Below are positions 51,127-60,432 of a stretch of 64,000 nucleotides of DNA, one piece after another. Source of the DNA: Spirochaetia bacterium UBA5763 (lineage in GTDB: Bacteria; Spirochaetota; UBA4802; UBA5550); assembly GCA_002418835.1 (NCBI GenBank), contig DIEX01000019.1, positions 62,001 through 126,000 of the forward strand, read 5' to 3'. A model generated the notes under the pieces. That model made no database searches. It saw only the letters and a program-made list of their open reading frames with translations, and had not been told where the DNA came from. A program made the translations under genes and the position numbers. Each line of letters starts with the position of its first letter. The stretch's first letter is position 1.

Positions 51127-53372
51127 AAAAGTTAATCGCTGTAATTCTGACAGTTTTTTGCGGTACAGCGCTGTACGCGCATTCTGTTTCGGGCCGGATA
51201 ACAGACAGCAGTACGGGTGAAGGCATACCGGGTGTATCAGTTGCCATTGAGGAGCTGCGTGATGTGCAGATAACAGCCCCTGACGGAAGTTTTACATTCA
51301 GCCTTGTTCCTGCAGGCTTTTATACACTTCATACGGCGCATCCCCTTTACGGGAATAAAGAGATGGCCATCCGTGTTAAAAGAAGATTTATTGCTGATAT
51401 TGAGCTTTCCGGAAAAGTTTACAGTCTCACTCCTGTTGTTAACAAATCTAAAGAGATTAAAGCACGCCCCGGCAGCCAGTCTGTAACTTCTGATGATATT
51501 AAATATATGCCGATGAGCGGTATTGGTGATTCACTCCGGCTTTTGCAGACCCTCCCCGGAGTGGGGAGTTCCTTTACCATGTCCAGTGTCCCTGTAATCA
51601 GGGGGCTTAACCCGATATATGATAAAACTTATATTGATGATATACCTGTTGATTATCCCTATCATTACTTTCCCCCTGTAGTGCCGCTGCTCTCTTCAAT
51701 AAATGAAACAATAATAGACAGGGTTACCATAAACAAAGGCCCTTATCCTTTAACCTATGATGACAGCATAGGGAGCATTATCCATGTGAAAACAAAAGAG
51801 GTTCAGCAGCCGGGCGTTCACGGAAAAATTATTGTTAATCCGCTACTCCCTCTTTTCCCCACTGTTTACTGCGAAGCTGCACCTTCAGCTGATTTTTCTA
51901 TACTATTCGCCGGACGCAGGACATACATTGACTGGGCTGCTGATGCCGCTGATATTGATACTGATAATACTTTTTATTTTCAGGATCATTATCTGAAGCT
52001 GAGGTATAACTTTTTTTCCGGGCACAGATTCTATTTTACTTCAATGGGTTCTGATGATTATATATCAACAGATGATATTAATGCGCGCACTGAATATCAT
52101 GCTGAATCAGTGAAGTGGCAGTATCTGCTGAACAGAAAGTTTTTTCTTGAAACATCATTTTTGCGAAGCAGGACAAACCATTACTACAGCAGCAGGGATG
52201 TTGATGCCGGGGATACTCCGGTGGATGTTGTTTTCTCACCCCTTATGTACAGGGTCGCGCAGACAGTTACAGCTGATTTATCTTTGCTCAACCTTAAAAC
52301 CGGATATGAGTATACAGTGCATAAGGACGGAGTATCGGGCAACATAGCTCTATCTGAACTACTGGATTATGACATTAAAGATCAGACAGGGGGTTCTATT
52401 TCTGCTTCATTTCCAATTGAGGGGAAAAGTTTCTCTCTCTTCAATGAAACCGGTATTGATTTAGAGCCTGTATATCTGAATCTCGGTGTGAGGTATAAAT
52501 ATTACGGGCCTCTTAAGAGCAATTCTGTTTCATACCGCGGGGTGGTATCATATACAACCAGAAGCAGTGAACTGAAAATATACGGAGGCGGAGGATCTTA
52601 CCATGCCCAGCCTGATATGTATTACTATCTCGGAGAATCACGAAGCAGCCTTAAAGAAGCTGAATCCCGGAACGGAATTCTCGGTTTTGAAAAGAAGATA
52701 ACAGCGGCTCTAACAGGGCAGGTTGAAACCTGGTATGCAAAATATGAAGATCTCTTTTCATCCGGTTTTGATACAATATCAAGTACAGAGCTCCGCAGGC
52801 TTTCGCAGATTAATCCTTACTCCAGGGATAATAGCGGGAAGGCCTATGGCGCTGAATTTTTTCTGAAGGGTAAGTCCGGTAAATTTGAGGGTTGGACAAG
52901 TTATTCTCTTTCAAAATCGCGGATGAGTGACGGCGTGGATGAATACGACTCCGACTATGACCAGACGCATATTTTCAAAGCCGCACTTCTTACGCACAGG
53001 GGGAGGTGGACACCATCAGTTGTATGGCATTACTATACATCAATGCCGTACACTCCCGTAACAGGCTCAACTCCGGATGGTGGCGGAGGGTTTGATCCGC
53101 AGTACGGCAGTTATAACTCAGGGAGATATTCCGCTCATCACAGGCTCGACGCGAAACTGACGTACACCAGGGAAAATATACGCTGTTATGTGGAGTTCTG
53201 GAATGTATATTATGTTTATGGATACGACAAAGGAAACAGGGAATTTAAAACCGGTAAATCTTATCTTTTCCCTGTTTATGATAAAGATAAACCGTACAGC
53301 AGCAGCAACCCGGATAAGCAGGAAGACATTCCTCCTGTTTTTTTGTGGTTAGGAGTTGAGATATGTTTCTGA
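51123..53372 (+). CDS. TonB-dependent receptor with carboxypeptidase-regulatory-like domain
   Basis: A 749-residue outer-membrane receptor. Signal about 1-19; CarboxypepD-like domain about 20-98 (RITDSSTGEGIPGVSVAIEE in outline, then PDGSFTFSLVPAGFYTL). The plug is about 110-215 (LRLLQTLPGVGSSF, VIRGLNPIYDKTYIDDIPV), and the barrel about 220-749 (strand endings such as WLGVEICF at the C-terminus). The substrate is unknown; the gene has no Zur-type box. It overlaps the next gene by 10 bases. Confidence 0.92.
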   Translation: MKKLIAVILTVFCGTALYAHSVSGRITDSSTGEGIPGVSVAIEELRDVQITAPDGSFTFSLVPAGFYTLHTAHPLYGNKEMAIRVKRRFIADIELSGKVYSLTPVVNKSKEIKARPGSQSVTSDDIKYMPMSGIGDSLRLLQTLPGVGSSFTMSSVPVIRGLNPIYDKTYIDDIPVDYPYHYFPPVVPLLSSINETIIDRVTINKGPYPLTYDDSIGSIIHVKTKEVQQPGVHGKIIVNPLLPLFPTVYCEAAPSADFSILFAGRRTYIDWAADAADIDTDNTFYFQDHYLKLRYNFFSGHRFYFTSMGSDDYISTDDINARTEYHAESVKWQYLLNRKFFLETSFLRSRTNHYYSSRDVDAGDTPVDVVFSPLMYRVAQTVTADLSLLNLKTGYEYTVHKDGVSGNIALSELLDYDIKDQTGGSISASFPIEGKSFSLFNETGIDLEPVYLNLGVRYKYYGPLKSNSVSYRGVVSYTTRSSELKIYGGGGSYHAQPDMYYYLGESRSSLKEAESRNGILGFEKKITAALTGQVETWYAKYEDLFSSGFDTISSTELRRLSQINPYSRDNSGKAYGAEFFLKGKSGKFEGWTSYSLSKSRMSDGVDEYDSDYDQTHIFKAALLTHRGRWTPSVVWHYYTSMPYTPVTGSTPDGGGGFDPQYGSYNSGRYSAHHRLDAKLTYTRENIRCYVEFWNVYYVYGYDKGNREFKTGKSYLFPVYDKDKPYSSSNPDKQEDIPPVFLWLGVEICF

Positions 53373-55276
53373 GATTAACAGCAGCACTACTCATTTTTCT
53401 GCTGCCTTTGTGTGCCGATAGCGCGCTGAGAACAACAGATCGCTATGAGTTTAAAGATGCAGAAACTGATATAGAGATCCTTAAATCAGTAATTGTAAGG
53501 CGCCCTGATGATCTGAAAACATTGAAGCGTCTGATAAACCTTACATTCACCCTGGAGCAGTTTGAAGAGACAGAGAGGTATTGTGAGCAGTATCTCTCCA
53601 TTGAAAAAAAGAGTGAAGTTGCTTATGCGAAAATAATTGCAGCAGCATCTCTCGGGAAGTTTAAAAGCGCGGCGGATCAGGTTGAAACTTTCATCAGGCA
53701 ATACAAAAATGAGCTGAGCAGCAGGGATATAATGCTCCTCAGGTATAAGGAAAATCTTTACAGAAAATCCACTACAAGCAGAGCCCGGCCTTCAGGCGGG
53801 CAGAAAGCGTCATGGGGGGATGATTCCATTATCAGGACAACGATCTATCGTGACAGTCTCTTTACCGGATATAATTTTACTGAATATAAACACACAATTT
53901 TTAAAGTAAACGGGAATTCAATTTCTGATGCAGAAAATTATCCCGCTTATCTTTCGGGAATTCCATTTTCTACAATCAATTTTATCTCATTATCTGAAGA
54001 CGGGAGAGAGGTCGTGGTCAGTTCCCGCTCCGGAGACAAATCTTCGATCTATATCCGCAGGTATCTCCCCGGTAAAAAAAGATGGTCATCCTGGGAGAAG
54101 CCTGATGAACTTAATCCCGGCATATGGAACCATTACCCGAATTTTATAGATAACGACACAGTTCTGTTTTCATCAACTGACGGTGAAGACTATGATCTGT
54201 ATATTTCAAAAAGAGATAAAGACGGAGAGTGGGGTGAAGCGCGGAAACTGCCAGGGGTGAATACACTGCTTGATGAGATATCTGCATCAGTTCATCCTGA
54301 CGGCGAAACACTTTATTTCTCTTCAAACGGTTACGAGGGGAGCGGCGGTTTTGATGTGTATGGAGCAAAGCTTGTCCGGAAAGGCGATACATATCAAGTA
54401 ACCGGCATAACGAATGTCTCTTCAGCAAATACTTTCAGGAATGAGAAATATCCGGTATTTATTAATTCATCGGGGAGTGCTGCATATTTTAATTTCAGCG
54501 CAGGAATGAATAATAGTGTTTATATATGCGGACAAATACCTTACAAACCTTTGCCGGTATTTTTTTATGACGCCGGAGTAGTCGATGATTCAACAGGTCT
54601 GCCGGTTAAGAGCGCCTTCGCGGAATATAAATCAGCAGGAACAGACTTTATAATAAACAGGCCGGTATATTCAGACGGCTTTACCGGCGCGACTCTCCGC
54701 CGGAACTTGAAGTATACTCTTTCAATAAAGGCTGATGGTTATGAACCATACATAAAAGTGATATCATTCACCGGCAATGGAGATCTGCTCACTGACAGCA
54801 TAAGGCTTAAGAAAAAATCTTCAGTAAAGCCTCCCCGTATTTATAATGTGCTCATTACAACGCTTAAGCTGTATAATTGTGACGAGTCGAAATCGAAACC
54901 TGTTATGGAGATTCTTGAAGAGAAAACAGGGGTGCAGAGTGACGGGTCGAGGCGCAGTAAAAATACCTTTTCATTCACAACATGCGGAGACAGGGATTGT
55001 GCTCTGCGTGATGGGCGGACTGTGAATGCGGATTATGTGGTGTTCGGCTCTTTCTCCGCAAAAAATGAATCAGCAATGAAAACACTTGGTGAAACCGGTG
55101 AAGACCGGTATCTTGCGAAAAAAGTAACAGGAAAAGTTTATACGCTGGAACTTCAACTGATTAATGTATCTTCAGGGGTAATAACCGTTTCATTTAAAAA
55201 GAGCACCACTAACCCTGATGTGTTAAAAAACATCACAAATGAATTTATCCGCAAGGCGGCGCCGGAATTTGAATAG
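53363..55276 (+). CDS. TPR-PD40-CarboxypepD protein with CsgG/TolB-like C-terminal domain
   Basis: A 637-residue secreted protein. Signal about 1-20. TPR-like helices run about 40-125 (TLKRLINLTFTLEQFEETER). A PD40-type beta-propeller covers about 195-395, with LSEDGREVVVSSRS, ASVHPDGETLYFSSNG and similar blades. A CarboxypepD-like insert is about 405-485. The C-terminal part (about 495-637) has ADYVVFGSFSAKN and LELQLINVSSG, like the CsgG/LpoB or TolB-N fold. It probably scaffolds or binds with the receptor. Its operon with the receptor is clear from the overlap. Confidence 0.8.
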   Translation: MFLRLTAALLIFLLPLCADSALRTTDRYEFKDAETDIEILKSVIVRRPDDLKTLKRLINLTFTLEQFEETERYCEQYLSIEKKSEVAYAKIIAAASLGKFKSAADQVETFIRQYKNELSSRDIMLLRYKENLYRKSTTSRARPSGGQKASWGDDSIIRTTIYRDSLFTGYNFTEYKHTIFKVNGNSISDAENYPAYLSGIPFSTINFISLSEDGREVVVSSRSGDKSSIYIRRYLPGKKRWSSWEKPDELNPGIWNHYPNFIDNDTVLFSSTDGEDYDLYISKRDKDGEWGEARKLPGVNTLLDEISASVHPDGETLYFSSNGYEGSGGFDVYGAKLVRKGDTYQVTGITNVSSANTFRNEKYPVFINSSGSAAYFNFSAGMNNSVYICGQIPYKPLPVFFYDAGVVDDSTGLPVKSAFAEYKSAGTDFIINRPVYSDGFTGATLRRNLKYTLSIKADGYEPYIKVISFTGNGDLLTDSIRLKKKSSVKPPRIYNVLITTLKLYNCDESKSKPVMEILEEKTGVQSDGSRRSKNTFSFTTCGDRDCALRDGRTVNADYVVFGSFSAKNESAMKTLGETGEDRYLAKKVTGKVYTLELQLINVSSGVITVSFKKSTTNPDVLKNITNEFIRKAAPEFE

Positions 55277-55301
55277 ATTTGCTTCATTTCTTTTTTTTTA
55301 T

Positions 55302-55337
55302 TTGACATGAATTTGGCCTAAATGCAAGTTGTTTGCA
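55302..55337 (+). promoter_or_regulatory. Promoter-proximal Zur-type operator, permease operon
   Basis: TTGACA (55302-55307), then the inverted repeat TGCAA-N5-TTGCA at 55323-55337, about where the -10 box should be. The same arrangement and spacing occur at 57514 and 57577, before znuA. It is 18 bases before the permease ATG. Confidence 0.78.
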
Positions 55338-55354
55338 ATTAAAAACAGGTATTT

Positions 55355-56320
55355 ATGCTGTCAGTATATTCCACGTATGTCACCGCGATTTTTCTTGAGG
55401 GGATATTTTTTCTCACCATTGGTGTAATCATATCATCACTTATCGATGTTTTTGTCTCAGATGATACAATAAGTAAAATTGTACCCTCCGGAAGGGTTAC
55501 CGGTATTGCAGTCTCTTCTTTAACAGGAATTCTGTTCCCCGTATGCGAATGCGGTATTGTTCCTGTAGTGGCCGGTTTGATAAGAAAAGGGCTCCCGGTT
55601 TCACATGCTGTTACCATGCTTCTCTCAATACCTGTGGTGAATCTTGTAACCTTCACCAGTACATATTATGCTTTTCCCGGCACTCTGGGAATAGCTTTTC
55701 TTCGTATGGCAGGGGGAGTCGCAGTATCCTTCTGTTTAGGTTTAGCTGTGAGCGTCTTTTCTGATGATAACTTCGTACTTAAAAATAAACCGGAAGAAAA
55801 GAATTATAAACCGGTAAACCGTGAAAATTTTGTACTCATGGACCATGTTTGTTCTCCAGGGTGTTCATGTCATCATCATGGTGAGGATCACAGTAAACTG
55901 ACTCCTGTGGAGAAAATCAAAGGTGTTCTTAATCATTCAGTGGGGGAGTTTTTTGAAACAGGGAAATACTTTATCATCGGGATTCTTGTAACCGCTGCAT
56001 TCCAGACTTTCGTACCGAAGAATGCGTTTGATGGTGTTTCGGCCGCCTTTCCGCTTCCGGAATTATTTATGACCGGATATGCATACATTCTTTCAATCTG
56101 TTCGCAGACAGACGCATTCGTAGCGCGATCCATGTCCTCATATTTCGGTCCCGGCGCTCTTTTATGCTTTATGATTTCCGGCGCCATGATAGATGTAAAG
56201 ACAACCATGATGCTTCGAGTGATCTTCCGGAAAAGATTTATTGTTTTACTTGCTGCCGGAATTGTTATTTCAACAGTCTGTTTTTCTTTTCTGGCTGAAG
56301 CGGTGCTGAAGATACTATGA
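55355..56320 (+). CDS. ArsP-type (DUF318) permease in zinc locus
   Basis: A 321-residue membrane permease of the PF03773 family with about eight to ten helices. The signature CECGIVPVVAGLIRKGLPV is near residue 63-81. A cytoplasmic loop about 160-190 is rich in Cys/His: HVCSPGCSCHHHGEDH, typical of metal-linked members. A Zur-type box precedes it. It could move Zn or a related compound; the family is also known for methylarsenite export, which I do not infer here. It overlaps the next gene as ATGA. Confidence 0.88.
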   Translation: MLSVYSTYVTAIFLEGIFFLTIGVIISSLIDVFVSDDTISKIVPSGRVTGIAVSSLTGILFPVCECGIVPVVAGLIRKGLPVSHAVTMLLSIPVVNLVTFTSTYYAFPGTLGIAFLRMAGGVAVSFCLGLAVSVFSDDNFVLKNKPEEKNYKPVNRENFVLMDHVCSPGCSCHHHGEDHSKLTPVEKIKGVLNHSVGEFFETGKYFIIGILVTAAFQTFVPKNAFDGVSAAFPLPELFMTGYAYILSICSQTDAFVARSMSSYFGPGALLCFMISGAMIDVKTTMMLRVIFRKRFIVLLAAGIVISTVCFSFLAEAVLKIL

Positions 56321-57093
56321 AACTGCTCCGTTATATATACATGTTCAGAGAGTTTATATTGCTCTCGCTTCTTTTTATAACCCTGGAACGGCTGGTGAAT
56401 GGCCGGCAGCTTTACTCTTTCCTTAATCCCGGCTATCATGTATTTGTGAACCTTGCCATGGTTACGGTGTTTTTTCTCACCGGTGCAGCGCTTTTTATTT
56501 CAGCAGGCAGAGATCTTGAAGTTGACACTCCGCAGGGGTACTTCAGATATTTTGTTTTTATTGTTCTCATTGCTCTTTTAAACACAGGTTCTGACAGTAC
56601 AACTTTCAGTTCACATTTAACAGAGGGAAATACTCTTACACCGGATGCATCGATGAACAGCTTCAGTGCGGCCGGTGATATTAAGCCGGGCCCTGACAGT
56701 GATATTTATAATACATCCGGGGATTTTATTGAAATAACAAAGGAAAATTATTATTTTATTGTAAATGATATATACTCTGCTCCTGGAAAATATGAAGGGA
56801 AAAGGATAAGCGTAGACGGGTTTGTCTATAAGTCAAAGAAACTCAAAAAGTGTGATTTTATAATCGCCAGGCTTATAATATTCTGCTGCGCGGCTGATGC
56901 CGGCATTGGAGGTTTCATTACAGATGCTTCAGGGATAAATGAAAGTTTCATAAAGGATGAATGGCTCAGGGTTGATGGAGTACTGAGGCTTGAAAAGAGG
57001 GGTGGTGAAAAGCCGGCCCCGGTTCTTAAACTTGAATCATTTAAAAGGATACCGGCAGATAAAGAACCATATATATACCCGGCATATAATTGA
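56317..57093 (+). CDS. TIGR03943-family (DUF1980-type) permease partner
   Basis: A 258-residue protein. Two to three helices lie in the first third (about 12-30, 42-66 and 74-95), followed by a soluble region (about 140-258) with an OB-like ending: YEGKRISVDGFVYKS, CDFIIARLIIFCCAADAG and EWLRVDGVL. This pattern is that of the YcgQ/TIGR03943 proteins, which pair with DUF318 permeases. Probably forms a complex with the preceding gene. The adjacent zur supports zinc control. Confidence 0.85.
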   Translation: MKLLRYIYMFREFILLSLLFITLERLVNGRQLYSFLNPGYHVFVNLAMVTVFFLTGAALFISAGRDLEVDTPQGYFRYFVFIVLIALLNTGSDSTTFSSHLTEGNTLTPDASMNSFSAAGDIKPGPDSDIYNTSGDFIEITKENYYFIVNDIYSAPGKYEGKRISVDGFVYKSKKLKKCDFIIARLIIFCCAADAGIGGFITDASGINESFIKDEWLRVDGVLRLEKRGGEKPAPVLKLESFKRIPADKEPYIYPAYN

Positions 57094-57101
57094 GAGGAAT
57101 A

Positions 57102-57515
57102 ATGGATAAATGCACACCTGAATCTCTTCTGGAGGGGAGAAATATCAAGATCACCAGACAGCGCCAGATTGTACTTGGTGCTATTATTGGAACCGGGAAA
57201 CCTTTCTCTGCTTCCGACCTGCATGACAGCCTGGGCAGTGAAATGGATCTTGCCACGATATACCGCAACCTGGAGATGCTTTGCGGAGAGGGAATTATAC
57301 GGCAGGTGATGAATGAAAAGGAGAGGCAGTATTATGAACTGGCATGTAAACATAATCCCGAGCATCCTCATTTCTACTGCAACATCTGCGGGAAGATATA
57401 CTGTATGAAGCAGGATAAACCTATGCGTTTAAAAAGCAGACTCCCCGGTGATTTCACCGTGGAACAGACAGTTCTTCAGTACAGGGGGATCTGCCCTGAT
57501 TGCGGTAAAGAGTAA
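57102..57515 (+). CDS. zur: Fur-family zinc regulator Zur
   Basis: A 137-residue Fur/Zur-type repressor. The winged helix has KITRQRQIVLGAI and DLATIYRNLEMLCGEGII. The metal-dimerisation part has two CXXC pairs, CNICGKIYC and CPDC near the C-terminus, with HNPEHPHFYC for the regulatory site. It is best named Zur because of the znu neighbours and three matching operators. GAGAGGA precedes the ATG at 57102; a TTG four codons earlier is also in frame. It overlaps nothing after 57093. Confidence 0.92.
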   Translation: MDKCTPESLLEGRNIKITRQRQIVLGAIIGTGKPFSASDLHDSLGSEMDLATIYRNLEMLCGEGIIRQVMNEKERQYYELACKHNPEHPHFYCNICGKIYCMKQDKPMRLKSRLPGDFTVEQTVLQYRGICPDCGKE

Positions 57516-57534
57516 ATGCGAATAATTTGCATGT
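57514..57534 (+). promoter_or_regulatory. Zur-type operator, upstream copy before znuA
   Basis: TGCGA-N5-TTGCA inside an AT-rich context, 57518-57532 for the core. One mismatch in the left half against the consensus TGCAA-N5-TTGCA. It begins at the zur stop codon and lies about 80 bases before znuA. Confidence 0.72.
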
Positions 57535-57548
57535 AAATTTTAAAAAAC

Positions 57549-57600
57549 TTGACAATCATCGCTGGCATTAATTTAAATGCAAATGATTTGCATTTAAATT
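57549..57600 (+). promoter_or_regulatory. znuABC promoter overlapped by a perfect Zur-type palindrome
   Basis: TTGACA at 57549-57554 and TTTAAA at 57572-57577 (17 bases apart) form the probable promoter. A 31-bp palindrome with a one-base centre covers 57570-57600: arms AATTTAAATGCAAAT and ATTTGCATTTAAATT. The operator therefore covers the -10 and start region, as expected for repression when zinc is sufficient. Confidence 0.88.
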
Positions 57601-57616
57601 AAGCGGAGGACTTTAA

Positions 57617-58507
57617 ATGAAAAAGATTCTGTTTTTATTGATGCTGATTTCTGTTTTTATGGTTTCCGGTTGCGGGAAAAATGAAGATATTAAATCAGGT
57701 AAAATTAATGTTTTTACAAGTATTCTGCCTCAGAAATATTTTGTTGAACGTATCGGCGGAGATCATGTAAGCGTAAATGTACTGGTGGGTCCGGGTAAAA
57801 GCCCTGCAACATATGAACCTCTCCCTGATCAGGTTATAGCACTGGGGGGAGCCGATCTCTTTTTTACTATAGGAGTCAATTTTGAAAAAGCCTTCATCCC
57901 TAAAATCGCAAAGTCTCTGCAATCCCTGAAGATCGTAGATACTTCTGAAGGGATTAAGAAGAGGGCCATTGAATCAGATGATCATGATGGTCACGGCGAA
58001 GATGAACATGGTCATGAGGCGGGAGCTCCTGATCCGCATATCTGGATGTCTGCCCGGCTTGTCAAGCAGCAGGCTTTAAACATATATAATGCTCTTGCTG
58101 AGAAAGATCCGGAAGGTAAAGAGGTTTATAAAAAGGGGTATGAGAGTTTTATTGCTGACCTCGATAAAGCCGATGCCGAACTTAAAAAAGCACTGGCGCC
58201 GTTTAAAGGGAGTACGCTTTTTGTATTCCATCCTGCATTCGGATATTTCGCGGATGAATACGGTTTTAAACAGGTGGCCCTCGAAACTGGCGGCAAGGAA
58301 CCCTCTCCGTCAGCTCTTGAATTTATAATTAAAAAGGCAAAAGCCGATAAGGTAAAGGTAATATTTGTTCAGCCGGAATTTTCTCAGAAGAGCGCCAGGG
58401 CCGTTGCCGGAGCTATCGGCGGTTCGGTCATTACTCTTAATCCGCTGAACCCCGATTACCTGAATAACCTTTTATATATTGCGGCAGAGGTAAAGAAGGC
58501 ATTATAA
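57617..58507 (+). CDS. znuA: ZnuA zinc-binding lipoprotein
   Basis: A 296-residue periplasmic zinc-binding protein, lipidated at Cys19 (MVSGCGK). Zn ligand regions: PATYEPLPDQ (the usual first His is absent in this short reading), the His-rich loop HDGHGEDEHGHE at about 124-137, PDPHIWMS near 142-149 and FVFHPAFGYFADEYG near 203-217. It is the first gene of znuACB, just after two Zur-type boxes. Confidence 0.93.
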   Translation: MKKILFLLMLISVFMVSGCGKNEDIKSGKINVFTSILPQKYFVERIGGDHVSVNVLVGPGKSPATYEPLPDQVIALGGADLFFTIGVNFEKAFIPKIAKSLQSLKIVDTSEGIKKRAIESDDHDGHGEDEHGHEAGAPDPHIWMSARLVKQQALNIYNALAEKDPEGKEVYKKGYESFIADLDKADAELKKALAPFKGSTLFVFHPAFGYFADEYGFKQVALETGGKEPSPSALEFIIKKAKADKVKVIFVQPEFSQKSARAVAGAIGGSVITLNPLNPDYLNNLLYIAAEVKKAL

Positions 58508-58509
58508 AG

Positions 58510-59286
58510 ATGAATAAGAAGACCGGGAAAATAATATCAATAAAGAATCTCTGTTTTGCGTATAGTCATTACCCTGTACTAAGTGACGTGAACATAGATA
58601 TATACGAGAAAGAGATTGTCAGCATCGTCGGGCCAAATGGAGGGGGGAAGACAACTCTCCTCCGCCTTATCCTTGGTCTTCTTAAACCAAAGTCCGGGAC
58701 TATACTTGTAGACGGCAGGCCCCCGGCGGCTGCGTCACAAATAATAGGGTATGTGCCTCAGCGTGCGCGCCACGATAACAGTTTTCCCATAACTGTTTTT
58801 GAAACTGTTCTTTCAGGCAGGGTCAGGTCATTCGGTTTTTATACAAAAACAGACAGGCTGAAAGCAGCGAAGTCTCTTGATGAAGTGAGTCTTTCAGATT
58901 TTTTTAAGGAACCTTTCAGCAGCCTTTCAGGTGGGCAGATGCAGAGAGTGCTCATCGCCCGTGCTCTGACAACAGACGCCAGGATCCTGATGCTGGATGA
59001 ACCTACATCTAACATCGATCCTTCAGCGGGGGACACACTTAACTCTCTCCTGAAAAAACTTAATGAAACAATGACCATTCTCCTTGTGACTCATGACACT
59101 GCGTTTGTAGCAAATATAACAGACAGGGCTCTCTGCATAAACAAAACCCTGGTTGAACATCCTGCTGATGATAATTTTTGCGGGATGCTTGCCTCAGTCT
59201 ATGATGGTAATCCCCTTGTGGTCCGGCATGAAAAACTGATTGAGCAGAGCTGCAGAGATAAATGTAACCATGGTGATGATAAATGA
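58510..59286 (+). CDS. znuC: ZnuC zinc ABC transporter ATPase
   Basis: A 258-residue ATPase. Walker A is GPNGGGKTT near residue 42, signature LSGGQMQRVLIARAL near 140, Walker B ILMLDEPTSN and H-loop VTHDTAF. It starts 2 bases after znuA and overlaps znuB by 4 bases. The C-terminus ends in HEKLIEQSCRDKCNHGDD, with His/Cys residues that could bind zinc. Confidence 0.93.
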   Translation: MNKKTGKIISIKNLCFAYSHYPVLSDVNIDIYEKEIVSIVGPNGGGKTTLLRLILGLLKPKSGTILVDGRPPAAASQIIGYVPQRARHDNSFPITVFETVLSGRVRSFGFYTKTDRLKAAKSLDEVSLSDFFKEPFSSLSGGQMQRVLIARALTTDARILMLDEPTSNIDPSAGDTLNSLLKKLNETMTILLVTHDTAFVANITDRALCINKTLVEHPADDNFCGMLASVYDGNPLVVRHEKLIEQSCRDKCNHGDDK

Positions 59287-60119
59287 ACGGATTCCTGAAC
59301 GCTTTATTAAATCCGGAGATGCCATTTATCCGTTTTGCTCTCATTGCAGGCCTGCTCTCCAGCATCCCCTTCGGAGTTATCGGATCTTTTGTGGTTGTTA
59401 AACGGATGACCTATATCGCCGGGGCATTGAGTCACGCGGCTCTTGGCGGTATAGGTATTGCACTTTATATAGGTGAAAAATATCATGTGGAATTTTTCAC
59501 GCCGATGATGGGAGCATTCCTGTTTTCCATGCTGGCAGGCCTTGTAATCAGTATGGCCGTAATATCAGGGAAAGAGAGAATTGATACAGTCATAGGTGTA
59601 ATCTGGGCAGCAGGGATGTCAGTTGGTCTTCTTTTTATATCCATAACCCCGGGTTATGTTGACCCTATGAGTTATCTCTTCGGAAATATTCTGCTGCTTA
59701 ACGGTTCCGATCTTGCACTCATTTCAATTCTAAACGGGATTATCCTGTTTTTCAGTTTTTTCTTCTATAACCAGCTTCTGGCCACAGCCTTTGATGAGGA
59801 ATTCACAAGGATAAGAGGTGTGAATACCGTTGTCTACCAGATCATGCTTATTATGCTTATATCAATGACTGTGATACTAATGATCAGCATTGTAGGTATT
59901 GTCATGATTATAGCTTTCCTTACAATTCCTCCTGCAATTTCAGGTTTCTTTACAAAGCGTCTCAGGAGCATGATTGCATTTTCAATTCTTCTGTGTGCTT
60001 TCATAATGAGTGCTGGACTTTTCCTGAGTTACCTCCTGAAGCTCCCTGCGAGTTCTGTGACAATACTTCTGGCGTCATTGATTTATGTAATCTGTTTCAT
60101 GTTTAAAAGAGATTATTAA
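59283..60119 (+). CDS. znuB: ZnuB zinc ABC transporter permease
   Basis: A 278-residue permease with about eight helices of the ABC-3 family: VVVKRMTYIAGALSHAALGG near residue 37-56, GVIWAAGMSVGLLFIS and GIVMIIAFLTIPPAISGFF near 208-226. The last gene in the zinc locus; overlaps znuC as ATGA. Confidence 0.93.
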   Translation: MNGFLNALLNPEMPFIRFALIAGLLSSIPFGVIGSFVVVKRMTYIAGALSHAALGGIGIALYIGEKYHVEFFTPMMGAFLFSMLAGLVISMAVISGKERIDTVIGVIWAAGMSVGLLFISITPGYVDPMSYLFGNILLLNGSDLALISILNGIILFFSFFFYNQLLATAFDEEFTRIRGVNTVVYQIMLIMLISMTVILMISIVGIVMIIAFLTIPPAISGFFTKRLRSMIAFSILLCAFIMSAGLFLSYLLKLPASSVTILLASLIYVICFMFKRDY

Positions 60120-60243
60120 CGGAAGAGTGCGGCTTGATAATAACGGTAATTGACGGTGGATGACAATAAGTCTTGACAGCCTGAAATATCAGAAGATAAT
60201 TTATTACATCTGAATATAGCAATTTACGAAATGATTAAGGCAA

Positions 60244-60328
60244 TGTCATTTCGAACGTATGTGAGAAATCTAAAAAAGTGTTGTTAAAAGATAGATTTCT
60301 CAGTCGCTGACGCTTCTTCGAAATGACA
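60244..60328. repeat. Interspersed inverted repeat, family B copy 2
   Basis: Starts TGTCATTTCGAACGTATG and ends TCTTCGAAATGACA. The arms match copy 1 (26616-26720) in inverted order: 23 identical bases on one side, 22 with one mismatch on the other. It sits in the 313-bp gap after znuB, which otherwise holds nothing I recognise. Confidence 0.85.
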
Positions 60329-60432
60329 ATTAGATGTTCTAAATCAATCGTAAAATGCTATAAATAAATATAATTCTTCAGCCGGGGTTTTGTCAGAATA
60401 TTTCCGGTTATGAATTGTCCGGGAGAGGTTAA

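Noticed and set aside
55355..57093. Arsenic detoxification module
   Set aside because: ArsP-type homology alone is weak; the Zur operator, Zur and znuACB point to zinc. No ars genes are near.
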